Source of the DNA: an uncultured Collinsella sp.
GTDB taxonomy: Bacteria; Actinomycetota; Coriobacteriia; Coriobacteriales; Coriobacteriaceae
NCBI GenBank assembly: GCA_902495525.1
Contig: CABUXL010000028.1
Coordinates: 1-21,039 of the forward strand
Direction: 5' to 3'
DNA: 21,039 nt
The translations under genes were made by a program, and so were the position numbers. This document shows, piece after piece, positions 6,497 to 14,285 of this stretch (position 1 is the stretch's first letter; each line of letters starts with the position of its first letter). The notes below the pieces were generated by a model that did no database searches, was not told the DNA's origin, and saw only the letters and a program-made list of their open reading frames with translations.

Positions 6497-8308
6497 ATGA
6501 ATACTTCAATTGACATTTCCCACATCCGCAACTTCTCGATTGTTGCGCACATCGACCATGGCAAGTCCACGATCAGTGACCGCATCCTCGAGCTCACCCA
6601 TACCGTCGACGAGCGCGACATGGAGTCGCAGCTGCTCGACACCATGGATATCGAGCGCGAGCGCGGCATTACGATCAAGTCCAATGCCGTTCGCGTGTCC
6701 TATGACGCCGACGATGGCGAGACGTATCAGTTCAATTTGATCGATACGCCGGGCCACGTGGACTTTACCTACGAGGTCTCGCGCTCGCTGGCAGCCTGTG
6801 AGGGCGCGGTGCTCGTTGTCGACGCCACGCAGGGCGTCGAGGCGCAGACCGTCTCCAACGCGACGCTCGCCATGAACGCCAATCTGGACATTGTGCCGGC
6901 CATCAACAAGATCGACCTGCCCTCGGCCCATCCCGATGAGGTTAAGACCGAGATCGAGGATGACCTGGCGATTCCTGCCGATGATGCCGTGTGTGTCTCG
7001 GGCAAGACCGGCGAGGGCATCCATGATCTGCTGGAGTCCATTGTCTTTTTGATCTCTCCGCCCAAGGGCGATGCGAACGCGCCGCTCAAGGCACTCATTC
7101 TGGATTCGTACTTCGACGAGTATCGTGGCGTCGTCGCCACGGTGCGCGTCTTTGACGGCTCCATCAAAAAGGGCGATACCCTGCGCATGATGCAGGCAGA
7201 GGGTGACTTTTTGGTCGACGGCGTGGGTGTCAAGCGTCCTGCCGAGACCCCGGTTGATGCGCTGACGGTCGGCGAGGTGGGCTACGTGGTCACGGGCCTG
7301 AAGGACCCCGAGGCCGTGCGCGTGGGCGATACCCTCACGTGGGCGTCGAATTCCTGCCCCGAGCCGCTTCCCGGCTACCGCGAGGCTAAGCCCATGGTCT
7401 ATACGGGCCTGTTCCCGATCGATAACAAGGACTACGAGAACCTGCGTGACGCGCTCGATAAGCTTCACGTCAACGACCCGTCGTTGGTGTGGGAGCCCGA
7501 GACCTCGGTGGCGCTCGGCTTTGGCTTCCGCGTGGGCTTCCTGGGCCTGCTGCACATGGAAGTCGTCAAGGAACGCCTGGAGCGCGAGTTCAACTTGGAC
7601 CTCATTGCCACGAGCCCCTCGGTGGACTATCACGTCTACAAGACTGACGGCGAGATGATTGATGTCCGTAGCCCGCAGGATCTGCCCGAGGCTACGCGCA
7701 TCGAGCGTATCGAGGAGCCCTACCTCAAGGCAAAGATCATCTGCCCGCCCGAGTATACGGGTGCCGTCATGCAGCTCGCCATCGAGCACCGTGGTGTCAC
7801 GACCGATATGATCCACCTGACGAGCAAATCGGTCGAGATGCGCTTCGATATGCCGCTCGCCGAGCTCATTTTGGACTTCTTTGACCAGCTCAAGAGTCGT
7901 ACCAAGGGCTATGCCTCGCTCGACTACGAGTTCAACGAGTACCGTCCCTCCGAGCTCGTTAAGCTCGATATCTTGCTTTCGGGCGACGAGGTGGACGCGC
8001 TGTCGTTTATCGTCCACAAGGACAAGGCCTACGGTCTTGCCCGCGGCCTATGCGACAAGCTCAAGGAGATTATTCCGCGTCAGCTGTTCGAGGTGCCCAT
8101 CCAGGGTGCTATCGGCAACAAGATCATCGCCCGCTCCACCGTCAAGGCGCGTCGCAAGGACGTGCTTGCCAAGTGCTACGGCGGTGATATCTCGCGTAAG
8201 CGCAAGCTGCTCGAGAAGCAGAAAGAGGGCAAGAAGCGCATGAAGGCCATCGGATCGGTCGAGGTCCCGCAGGAGGCCTTTATGGCGATCCTCAAGGTGG
8301 ACGAGTAG
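6497..8308 (+). CDS. lepA: Elongation factor 4 (LepA), ribosomal GTPase
   Basis: A 603-residue translational GTPase. G1 is AHIDHGKST (17-25), G2 GITI (57-60), G3 DTPGH (83-87) and G4 NKID (137-140). EF-G-like domains follow, then the LepA-specific C-terminal domain: KARRKDVLAKCYGGD, ISRKRKLLEKQKEGKKRMK and VEVPQEAFMAIL. EF4 acts on the ribosome and is linked to initiation, stalled elongation and 30S assembly. The ATG at 6497 gives the family N terminus. It has no recognisable Shine-Dalgarno sequence, and the candidate -10 lies only seven bases upstream, suggesting leaderless translation. An in-frame ATG at 6437 lies inside the rpsT terminator and is rejected. dusB follows after four bases. 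Confidence 0.96.
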   Translation: MNTSIDISHIRNFSIVAHIDHGKSTISDRILELTHTVDERDMESQLLDTMDIERERGITIKSNAVRVSYDADDGETYQFNLIDTPGHVDFTYEVSRSLAACEGAVLVVDATQGVEAQTVSNATLAMNANLDIVPAINKIDLPSAHPDEVKTEIEDDLAIPADDAVCVSGKTGEGIHDLLESIVFLISPPKGDANAPLKALILDSYFDEYRGVVATVRVFDGSIKKGDTLRMMQAEGDFLVDGVGVKRPAETPVDALTVGEVGYVVTGLKDPEAVRVGDTLTWASNSCPEPLPGYREAKPMVYTGLFPIDNKDYENLRDALDKLHVNDPSLVWEPETSVALGFGFRVGFLGLLHMEVVKERLEREFNLDLIATSPSVDYHVYKTDGEMIDVRSPQDLPEATRIERIEEPYLKAKIICPPEYTGAVMQLAIEHRGVTTDMIHLTSKSVEMRFDMPLAELILDFFDQLKSRTKGYASLDYEFNEYRPSELVKLDILLSGDEVDALSFIVHKDKAYGLARGLCDKLKEIIPRQLFEVPIQGAIGNKIIARSTVKARRKDVLAKCYGGDISRKRKLLEKQKEGKKRMKAIGSVEVPQEAFMAILKVDE

Positions 8309-8312
8309 GTCT

Positions 8313-9356
8313 ATGGCGCTTTCCGAATACAGCAAGCGGCTGCTGGGCGCCTATGCCGAGCAGCCGTTCCTTATGGCTCCCATGGCGGGCGTGACCGACC
8401 CCGCCTACCGCATCATGTGTCGCCGCCGCGGTGCCAACCTTGCCTACAGCGAGATGGTGAGCGTGGCGGGCCTTGCCTATGCCAGCAACAAAACGTGGCG
8501 TCTGGTACTGCCGGCCGACGAGGAGCAGCAGATTTGCGTGCAGCTCTTTGGCTCCAAGCCCGATCAGTTTGCGAGTGCCGTCGCCGCCGTCGAGGAGCGT
8601 GTGGGCGATCGCCTGTCGCTCATCGATATCAACATGGCCTGTCCTGCCCGAAAGGTTGTCACCAAGGGCGAGGGCTCTGCCCTTATGCGCACGCCCGATT
8701 TGGCCGAGAAGATCGTCGAGGCGGCGGTGGGCGCGGCGCATGTGCCCGTGACCGTAAAGATCCGCAAGGGCTTTTATGCCGAGGACCGTAATGCCGCGAC
8801 GTTTGCCCAGATGCTCGAAGGCGCCGGTGCCGCCGCAGTCGCCGTGCATGGTCGTTGCGCCACGCAGCTCTACACGGGCCAGGCCGATTGGTCGGTCGTC
8901 GATGAGGTGGCCGACGCCGTCGAGATTCCCGTTATCGGTTCGGGCGATGTGTTCTCGGCCGAGGACGCTGCTGAGCATCTGCAAGGCTCGAGTGCCAGCG
9001 CGGTGTTTATCGCACGCGGTATCTATGGCAATCCGTGGGTGTTCGGCGATGCTCGCACCCTTGCACTCGATGGCACGCCGGTGCCGGCGCGCAGCTCCGT
9101 CGAGCGCTTAGACGCCCTGCGTGAGCACCTAACGTTGACGCATGAGCTCCTGCCGCTCATGTCGCGTGCCCGTACGTACGCAAGCTGGTACTTAAAAGGC
9201 ATGCCCCATGCCGCCGCTTGGCGTGCCCATGTGGTGCGCTGTTCCACTTACGAGGAGTTTATGACGCTGGTCGATGAGATCGAGCGCGATGTGGTGGCCT
9301 GCGAGGCTGCCCTTGCCGCCGGCGAATCGGTGCCCCCTCATCCGCTGGAGGCTTAA
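8313..9356 (+). CDS. dusB: tRNA-dihydrouridine synthase (DusB type)
   Basis: A 347-residue flavoenzyme of the Dus family. MAPMAGVTDPAYR (21-33) is the FMN-binding opening. DINMACPARKVV carries the catalytic cysteine C110; most relatives have NMGCP, here NMACP. VKIRKGF, AVHGRCATQLYTGQADW, GSGDVFS (199-205) and ARGIYGNPWVF are the remaining FMN and substrate motifs. The enzyme reduces specific uridines of tRNA to dihydrouridine using NADPH. The C-terminal helical region is of normal length. The gene starts four bases after the lepA stop with only a weak ribosome site, so translation is probably coupled. hemW starts two bases after its stop. The DusB assignment within the Dus family rests on overall pattern and is less certain than the family. 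Confidence 0.92.
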   Translation: MALSEYSKRLLGAYAEQPFLMAPMAGVTDPAYRIMCRRRGANLAYSEMVSVAGLAYASNKTWRLVLPADEEQQICVQLFGSKPDQFASAVAAVEERVGDRLSLIDINMACPARKVVTKGEGSALMRTPDLAEKIVEAAVGAAHVPVTVKIRKGFYAEDRNAATFAQMLEGAGAAAVAVHGRCATQLYTGQADWSVVDEVADAVEIPVIGSGDVFSAEDAAEHLQGSSASAVFIARGIYGNPWVFGDARTLALDGTPVPARSSVERLDALREHLTLTHELLPLMSRARTYASWYLKGMPHAAAWRAHVVRCSTYEEFMTLVDEIERDVVACEAALAAGESVPPHPLEA

Positions 9357-9358
9357 GG

Positions 9359-10591
9359 GTGGCCGTTACCGCGCTGTACGTGCACGTGCCGTTTTGTGCC
9401 CAAAAGTGCCGGTACTGCGACTTTGACTCGCGCAGTTTTGCTCCGTGCGACCTGAGCGCTGCGCTCGATGTCTATTTTGAGCAGTTGTTCGCGCGCCTCG
9501 ATGCTTTTGGCAAGGCTGGGGCCCTCGACCAGATCCGCACCGTCTATGTTGGCGGCGGTACGCCGTCGCTGGCGGGGGAGCGCCTGGTGGAGCTGGCGCG
9601 GCGTATTCGTGCGTGGTGCGCCCCCGTTGAGTTTACCTGCGAGGCCAATCCCGAGTCGCTGACCGCCGAGCTTGCCGCTGCGCTTGCCAAGGTTGGTGTC
9701 ACACGCGTCTCTCTGGGCGTGCAAACGCTCGATAACACCGAACTTACCGCCATCGGCCGTATTCACGATGCCGATCGGGCGCTCGCCGCCATCGCGACGG
9801 TCAAGAACGCTGGGCTTGACGTGTCGTGCGACCTTATGTGCGGACTTCCCGGGCAGACCGCAGCGAGTTGGAAGCGCACGCTCGATGGCGTGCTGGCGGC
9901 GGCTCCGCATCATGTTTCGGTCTACCCGCTCACGCTTGAGGAGGGGACGCCCCTTTATCGCATGGCGTGCCGCAACGAGTCGCTCGAGCCTGATGAGGAT
10001 TTTCAGGCCGCCTGCATGGATGTGGCGCGTGAGCATCTGGGTGCGGCCGGTTATCACCCCTATGAGGTGGCGAGCTACGCGCTCGACGGCCATGAGTGTG
10101 CCCATAACATTGCCTACTGGACCGGACGGGGCTACTTGGGCCTGGGTCGTTCTGCCGCGGGCATGCTCGACGCCGAGGATTTCGACCGTCTTGCAGGTTT
10201 GTTCCCCGGCGTGTCTTCTCGAGGCGATTCGTACCGTGTGCGTCTGGTGCAACGTGACGATGACGCGACGGCGTTCGAGGCCGAATATCTGTCGCAGCGT
10301 GAGGCTGCGGCTGAAGACCTGATGCTCGCTTGTCGCATGACGCGTGGTATTGCGTCCGACCTGTTGGTTCGTGCGGCTTGCGTCATCCCAACGGGCGAGC
10401 TGGCAGCTGCCTGCGATCGCGCGCTCGAATTGGGTCTTGCCACGTGGGTTCCCGAGACGCTCGAGGTCCATGAGGGACCCTTCACTTCGGCAGACGTCCT
10501 CGCGGGCCATGTTCGAGCTCGTCTGGCGCCGACACACCTGGGCTGGCTCGATGGAAATGTTCTGTTCGAGCTGTTTTGGGATCTAGCTTAG
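9359..10591 (+). CDS. hemW: HemW-type radical SAM haem chaperone
   Basis: A 410-residue radical SAM protein. The iron-sulfur motif CxxxCxxC is at C13, C17 and C20 (PFCAQKCRYCDFDS), close to the N terminus as in HemW. YVGGGTPSL, CEANPESLT, RVSLGVQTLDN and CDLMCGLPGQT follow in the order typical of the family, then a HemW-type C-terminal domain. HemW proteins are often annotated as oxygen-independent coproporphyrinogen oxidase, but characterised members bind haem and hand it to target proteins rather than making it. The GTG at 9359 is supported by GGAGG at 9347-9351, seven bases upstream. It follows dusB by two bases and ends just before the promoter of the next gene. The neighbourhood lepA-hemW-heat shock genes is classical. 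Confidence 0.92.
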   Translation: MAVTALYVHVPFCAQKCRYCDFDSRSFAPCDLSAALDVYFEQLFARLDAFGKAGALDQIRTVYVGGGTPSLAGERLVELARRIRAWCAPVEFTCEANPESLTAELAAALAKVGVTRVSLGVQTLDNTELTAIGRIHDADRALAAIATVKNAGLDVSCDLMCGLPGQTAASWKRTLDGVLAAAPHHVSVYPLTLEEGTPLYRMACRNESLEPDEDFQAACMDVAREHLGAAGYHPYEVASYALDGHECAHNIAYWTGRGYLGLGRSAAGMLDAEDFDRLAGLFPGVSSRGDSYRVRLVQRDDDATAFEAEYLSQREAAAEDLMLACRMTRGIASDLLVRAACVIPTGELAAACDRALELGLATWVPETLEVHEGPFTSADVLAGHVRARLAPTHLGWLDGNVLFELFWDLA

Positions 10592-10592
10592 G

Positions 10593-10607
10593 CCGCTCGG
10601 GTAGAAT
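10593..10607 (+). promoter_or_regulatory. Candidate promoter of the membrane J-protein gene
   Basis: CCGCTCGGGTA is shared exactly with the lepA upstream region and is followed by TAGAAT (10602-10607) as the -10 element. Predicted transcription start is near 10614, leaving a leader of about 36 bases with AGGAGG at 10635-10640. No CIRCE or HAIR-type heat-shock operator was seen. Confidence 0.5.
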
Positions 10608-10649
10608 TACCGGAATATATACGCTGCTGTGAGCAGGAGGTTGCCGCGC

Positions 10650-11753
10650 ATGGCGACGATGAACGAAAAAGATTACTACGAGATTCTGGGCGTCTCCAAG
10701 GACGCCACCTCGCGTGATATTCAAAAGGCCTTTCAGCAAAAGGCCCGCAAACTCCATCCGGACGTCAACAAAGAGCCGGATGCCGAGGAAAAGTTTAAAG
10801 AGGTTTCCGAGGCCTACGCCGTGCTTTCGGATGAGCAAAAACGTGCGCGCTACGACGCCATGCGTTCGGGCAATCCCTTTGCCGGTGCTCCTACGGCTTC
10901 GCCCTATGGTGGCGGCTACGCCGGCAACCCGGGCTATGGCAATCCCTTTGAGGGCGGTTTTCCCTTTGGCGGCGCCTGGGGCCAGCAGCGTCGTGGGCAG
11001 GCTGCCTATAATCCCGAGAACGGTGCCAACGTGGTCGTCGATATCAAACTCGACGCCAAGGAGGCCAAGGGCGGTGCCCGCAAGACCGTCCGCTATACGC
11101 GTTTCGATACGTGCGGACATTGCGGCGGCTCGGGCTCCGTTTCGTCTGAGCATGCCCATACCTGCCCGAGCTGCGGTGGCCGCGGCCACATCGACGTCGA
11201 CCTGTCCTTCCTGTTTGGTGCGGGTACGTTCCAGTCGGTCTGCCCCGAGTGCGGCGGTTCCGGTAAAGTCGTGGCCGATCCCTGCCCTGATTGCGGCGGC
11301 AGCGGTCGTACTCGCGTAACCTCCGAGCAGACGATTGAGTTTCCTGCCGGCACGCACGATGGCGACGAGGTCCGCATTGGCGGCATGGGTCATGCTGGCA
11401 CCAACGGTGCCGCGGGCGGCGACCTGGTCGGCCGCGCCCATGTTGAGGCCGAGCGCTTGGAAGGCAAAGCTCGTACCGGTTTTTACCTGATGGGCATCGT
11501 GGCGCCGTTTTTGGTACTCTCGGCCATCTCGGGCGTGTTCTCGGCCTTTGCCGTGATGTGCTTTATTCCGTTTACCATGGGCCTGTTCATGGTGCTTTCG
11601 GACGGTGTGCTTCATCGCAGCCTGCTGTGGTGGAAGCGCGGTGCGATGCAGTTTGCCAACGGTTTTGCCAACGGCTTCATGTTCGCGCTCGTGTCGGTTT
11701 GGTTCGCAAGCTGCTCGCAACGGGCCATGCTTTCGCCGTACCAAATGCAATAA
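10650..11753 (+). CDS. DnaJ-like J-domain/zinc-finger protein with C-terminal membrane segments
   Basis: A 367-residue DnaJ-family protein of unusual build. Residues 5-72 are a J domain with HPD at 36-38. Residues about 73-115 are Gly/Phe/Pro-rich with repeated GNPF units. Residues 155-219 hold four CxxCxGxG zinc-binding repeats (starting at C155, C172, C198 and C212). CTD I follows to about residue 270. In place of the usual CTD II and dimerisation domain, residues 278-316 are strongly hydrophobic (two possible helices), then a basic loop, then another hydrophobic stretch at about 336-355. It is probably membrane-anchored and recruits DnaK to the membrane, which is inference. The ATG at 10650 has AGGAGG nine bases upstream; an upstream in-frame GTG (10629) and an ATG at 10659 are less likely. 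Codon use is even throughout, so the C terminus is not a frameshift artefact. Confidence 0.88.
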   Translation: MATMNEKDYYEILGVSKDATSRDIQKAFQQKARKLHPDVNKEPDAEEKFKEVSEAYAVLSDEQKRARYDAMRSGNPFAGAPTASPYGGGYAGNPGYGNPFEGGFPFGGAWGQQRRGQAAYNPENGANVVVDIKLDAKEAKGGARKTVRYTRFDTCGHCGGSGSVSSEHAHTCPSCGGRGHIDVDLSFLFGAGTFQSVCPECGGSGKVVADPCPDCGGSGRTRVTSEQTIEFPAGTHDGDEVRIGGMGHAGTNGAAGGDLVGRAHVEAERLEGKARTGFYLMGIVAPFLVLSAISGVFSAFAVMCFIPFTMGLFMVLSDGVLHRSLLWWKRGAMQFANGFANGFMFALVSVWFASCSQRAMLSPYQMQ

Positions 11754-11783
11754 CATCAAACCCTCTGTTTGCGGCCGCCCCAG

Positions 11784-11795
11784 CTTGGGTATAGG
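11784..11795 (+). promoter_or_regulatory. Candidate promoter of dnaJ
   Basis: CTTGGGTATAGG resembles the CTCGGGTA-plus-hexamer sites at lepA and at the preceding J-protein gene, with TATAGG (11790-11795) as -10. It predicts a leader of about 33 bases, close to that of holA and the first J gene. It is weaker than the others and is a suggestion only. Confidence 0.35.
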
Positions 11796-11834
11796 ACGCA
11801 CAGTGACAATAATGAAAGTCGGAAGGATTCGGTC

Positions 11835-12983
11835 GTGTCGGAAAATAGGGATTACTACGAGGTGCTTGGCGTCGACAGGGATGCCGACGCGCGGACGATT
11901 AAGCGCGCGTTTCTAAAGAAGGCCCGTACCGTACATCCGGATGTTTCGGACGACCCCGAGGCCGAGGCCAAGTTCAAGGAGCTCAACGAGGCCTATTCCG
12001 TTCTTTCCGATGAGCAGAAGCGTGCTAACTACGACCGTTACGGCACTGCCGACGGCCCTGGTGGTTCGGGCTACGTCGATATCAACGATATCTTTGGTGG
12101 CATGGGCATGGACGACTTGTTCTCGTCGTTCTTTGGCGGCGGTGCCGGCGGTGGCGCCCGCAGCCGTCGTGAGCGTCGTCGCGGACGTGACATGGCCATC
12201 TCGCTTTCGGTGACGCTTGAGGAGGCGGCGCTCGGCTGCAAAAAGACGATCAGCTATGATCGCCTTGCTCCTTGCGAGGACTGCAATGGAACCGGTAGGG
12301 CAGAGGGCGCGCAGGAAAAGCAGTGCGGCCGCTGCCACGGTACGGGCTACGTCACGACGGTTCAGCGTTCGTTCCTGGGCCAGGTTCAGTCTTCCTCGCC
12401 TTGCCCCGATTGCCATGGCGAGGGCACGGTTATCGACCATCCCTGCGAGACCTGCGACGGCCAGGGCCGCACGCCTTCGCACGAAAAGATTGACATCGAT
12501 ATTCCCGCCGGCGTTTCGACCGGTCGCCAGCTGCGTGTGAGCGGCTTTGGCGAGGCCGGCCTTCGCGGCGAGCCTTCGGGTGACCTGATTGTCAACGTGC
12601 GCGTTGCCGACCATGAGCGCTTTAAGCGCAACGGTGACGACCTGTACCTGGTGAGCGATATCTCGATTGCGCAGGCTGCGCTCGGCTGCGAGATCGAGGT
12701 CGAGGGCATTATGCCCGACGAGGTCGTTAAGGTGACGGTTCCCGCCGGCGCCCAGTACGGCGACACCGTGAGCGTCAATAATTACGGCATGCCGCGCATT
12801 GGCGGTGGCGGTTCGCGTGGCCGCCTGATCGTGCAACTGCGCGTGGTCGTTCCCACCAATCTTTCCAATAAGCAACGCGAACTGCTCCGTGCTTTTGCCG
12901 ATGAGATGGGCGATGACGTCGCTTCCGGTAAGAAGTCGGTGACCGACCGTATCAAGAGTGCCCTCGACGATATCCTCGATTAA
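11835..12983 (+). CDS. dnaJ: Chaperone protein DnaJ, canonical
   Basis: A 382-residue type I DnaJ. Residues 5-70 are the J domain with HPD at 34-36. A Gly-rich region follows (about 75-107), then an Arg-rich patch. Four zinc repeats start at C147, C164, C190 and C204. CTD I (IDIPAGVSTGRQLRVSGFGEAG) and CTD II (VTVPAGAQYGD to LIVQLRVVVP) are complete, with a normal C-terminal tail. It stimulates the DnaK ATPase and delivers unfolded proteins. The start is GTG at 11835, supported by GGAAGGA (11821-11827) seven bases upstream and by the conserved DYYEVLGV spacing; upstream in-frame codons do not fit. It follows the membrane J protein by 81 bases and is coupled to mtaB. No hrcA, grpE or dnaK is present here. 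Confidence 0.95.
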   Translation: MSENRDYYEVLGVDRDADARTIKRAFLKKARTVHPDVSDDPEAEAKFKELNEAYSVLSDEQKRANYDRYGTADGPGGSGYVDINDIFGGMGMDDLFSSFFGGGAGGGARSRRERRRGRDMAISLSVTLEEAALGCKKTISYDRLAPCEDCNGTGRAEGAQEKQCGRCHGTGYVTTVQRSFLGQVQSSSPCPDCHGEGTVIDHPCETCDGQGRTPSHEKIDIDIPAGVSTGRQLRVSGFGEAGLRGEPSGDLIVNVRVADHERFKRNGDDLYLVSDISIAQAALGCEIEVEGIMPDEVVKVTVPAGAQYGDTVSVNNYGMPRIGGGGSRGRLIVQLRVVVPTNLSNKQRELLRAFADEMGDDVASGKKSVTDRIKSALDDILD

Positions 12984-12992
12984 GGAGTCCGC

Positions 12993-14285
12993 GTGCTCGC
13001 ACCCCATATTTCCGTCGTCAACCTCGGCTGCCGTGTCAACCGGGTTGAGTCTGACCGTATCACTGCCGACCTTATGCGCTTGGGCTTTGCTATTGTGGAG
13101 CCTCAGGATGCCGATCTGATCGTCATTAACACTTGTGCCGTTACGGGCGAGGCCGAGGCCAAGACCCGTAAGGCCGTCCGTCATGCGCTGGCCCATCCAA
13201 ACGAGCCCTATGTGGTCGTGACCGGATGCGTGGTCAATTTGCATCCCGAGGAGCTGTTGGAGCTTTCGGATCGCGTGATCGCCGAGCCGTCCAAGATCGA
13301 TGTCGCCGAACGTGTCTGCGAGGTGCTGGGCGTTGAGTCCGATAGCGTTCCCGCCTGCAGCGATGGCGACGTGGTCGATGCGCTCGGTCGTTCGCGGCTG
13401 GGCGTGAAGATCCAGGACGGCTGCAACCATCGCTGCACCTATTGCATTGTGTGGAAGGCACGCGGCCCCGAGCGCTCCGTGCCCGTCGAGTCCGTGCTCG
13501 AGCAAGTTCGCGAGGCCCAGGAGGCCGGCGTGCCCGAGGTGGTGCTGACCGGTGTGAACCTGGGTGCCTACGATGGCAAGAGCGCGACCGACGAGCATGT
13601 CGAAATCGATGAGCTGCTCGAGGCCATCATGGAGCGCACGTCTATTCCGCATGTGCGCATTTCCTCGGTCGAGCCCATGGATATCTCTGAGCGCCTGCTT
13701 AAGGTTATGGCGCGCTATCCGCAGCGTATCGCCCCGTTTTTGCACCTGCCCGTGCAGTCCGGCTGCACAGCGACTCTGCATCGCATGGGCCGTCCCTATA
13801 GCGCCGAGACCTTTGAGGACACGGTGCGTATGATTCGCGCCAACTTGCCCCAGGCGTCTCTTTCGTGCGATGTCATCGTCGGTTTTCCTGGTGAGACGGA
13901 CGAGGAGTTCGAGGAGTCGCTGGCGCTGTGCCGTCGTGTGGGTTTCTCGCGTATGCACGTGTTCCGCTATAGCAAGCGTCCCGGTACCCTTGCTGCCGAT
14001 ATGCCCGACCAGGTGCCGCCCGAGGTTATGGCCGAGCGCAGCCGTCGTATGCGAGCCGCGGCGCAGGAACTCGCCATTGCCGACGCTCGTCGTCGCGTGG
14101 GCACCGTCGAGCGTGCCGTCCTCGAGTACGGCGACAACCTGACGCTCGGTTCGTTCCATCATGCCCGTCTTGACGATACCTGTGGACTTACAGCCCCGTG
14201 CCTGCTCGATGTTGCTATCATCGGAGTCGATGATTCCGGCTTGGTCCATGCGCGCAGGGAGGTTCATGGAAGCCTCGAAGATTAG
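12993..14285 (+). CDS. mtaB: tRNA t6A37 methylthiotransferase MtaB
   Basis: A 430-residue methylthiotransferase. The N-terminal MTTase domain has NLGCRVNRVES (C13), VINTCAVTGEAE and VTGCVV, giving three cluster-binding cysteines. The radical SAM domain has GCNHRCTYC with C144, C148 and C151, and later LHLPVQSGC and DVIVGFPGETDEEF. A weak TRAM-like segment ends the protein. MtaB inserts a methylthio group to give ms2t6A at position 37 of tRNAs reading ANN codons. The NLGCRVN start and KARGPERSVP after the radical SAM motif favour MtaB over MiaB or RimO. The GTG at 12993 has AAGGAG (12982-12987) upstream, overlapping the dnaJ stop region. The end overlaps phoH by 20 bases, indicating one operon. 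Confidence 0.93.
   Translation: MLAPHISVVNLGCRVNRVESDRITADLMRLGFAIVEPQDADLIVINTCAVTGEAEAKTRKAVRHALAHPNEPYVVVTGCVVNLHPEELLELSDRVIAEPSKIDVAERVCEVLGVESDSVPACSDGDVVDALGRSRLGVKIQDGCNHRCTYCIVWKARGPERSVPVESVLEQVREAQEAGVPEVVLTGVNLGAYDGKSATDEHVEIDELLEAIMERTSIPHVRISSVEPMDISERLLKVMARYPQRIAPFLHLPVQSGCTATLHRMGRPYSAETFEDTVRMIRANLPQASLSCDVIVGFPGETDEEFEESLALCRRVGFSRMHVFRYSKRPGTLAADMPDQVPPEVMAERSRRMRAAAQELAIADARRRVGTVERAVLEYGDNLTLGSFHHARLDDTCGLTAPCLLDVAIIGVDDSGLVHARREVHGSLED

Noticed and set aside
14161..14265. Earlier phoH start at 14161
   Set aside because: It would overlap mtaB by 125 bases and adds a non-family N terminus; the ATG at 14266 gives a normal length, though the ATG at 14248 remains possible.
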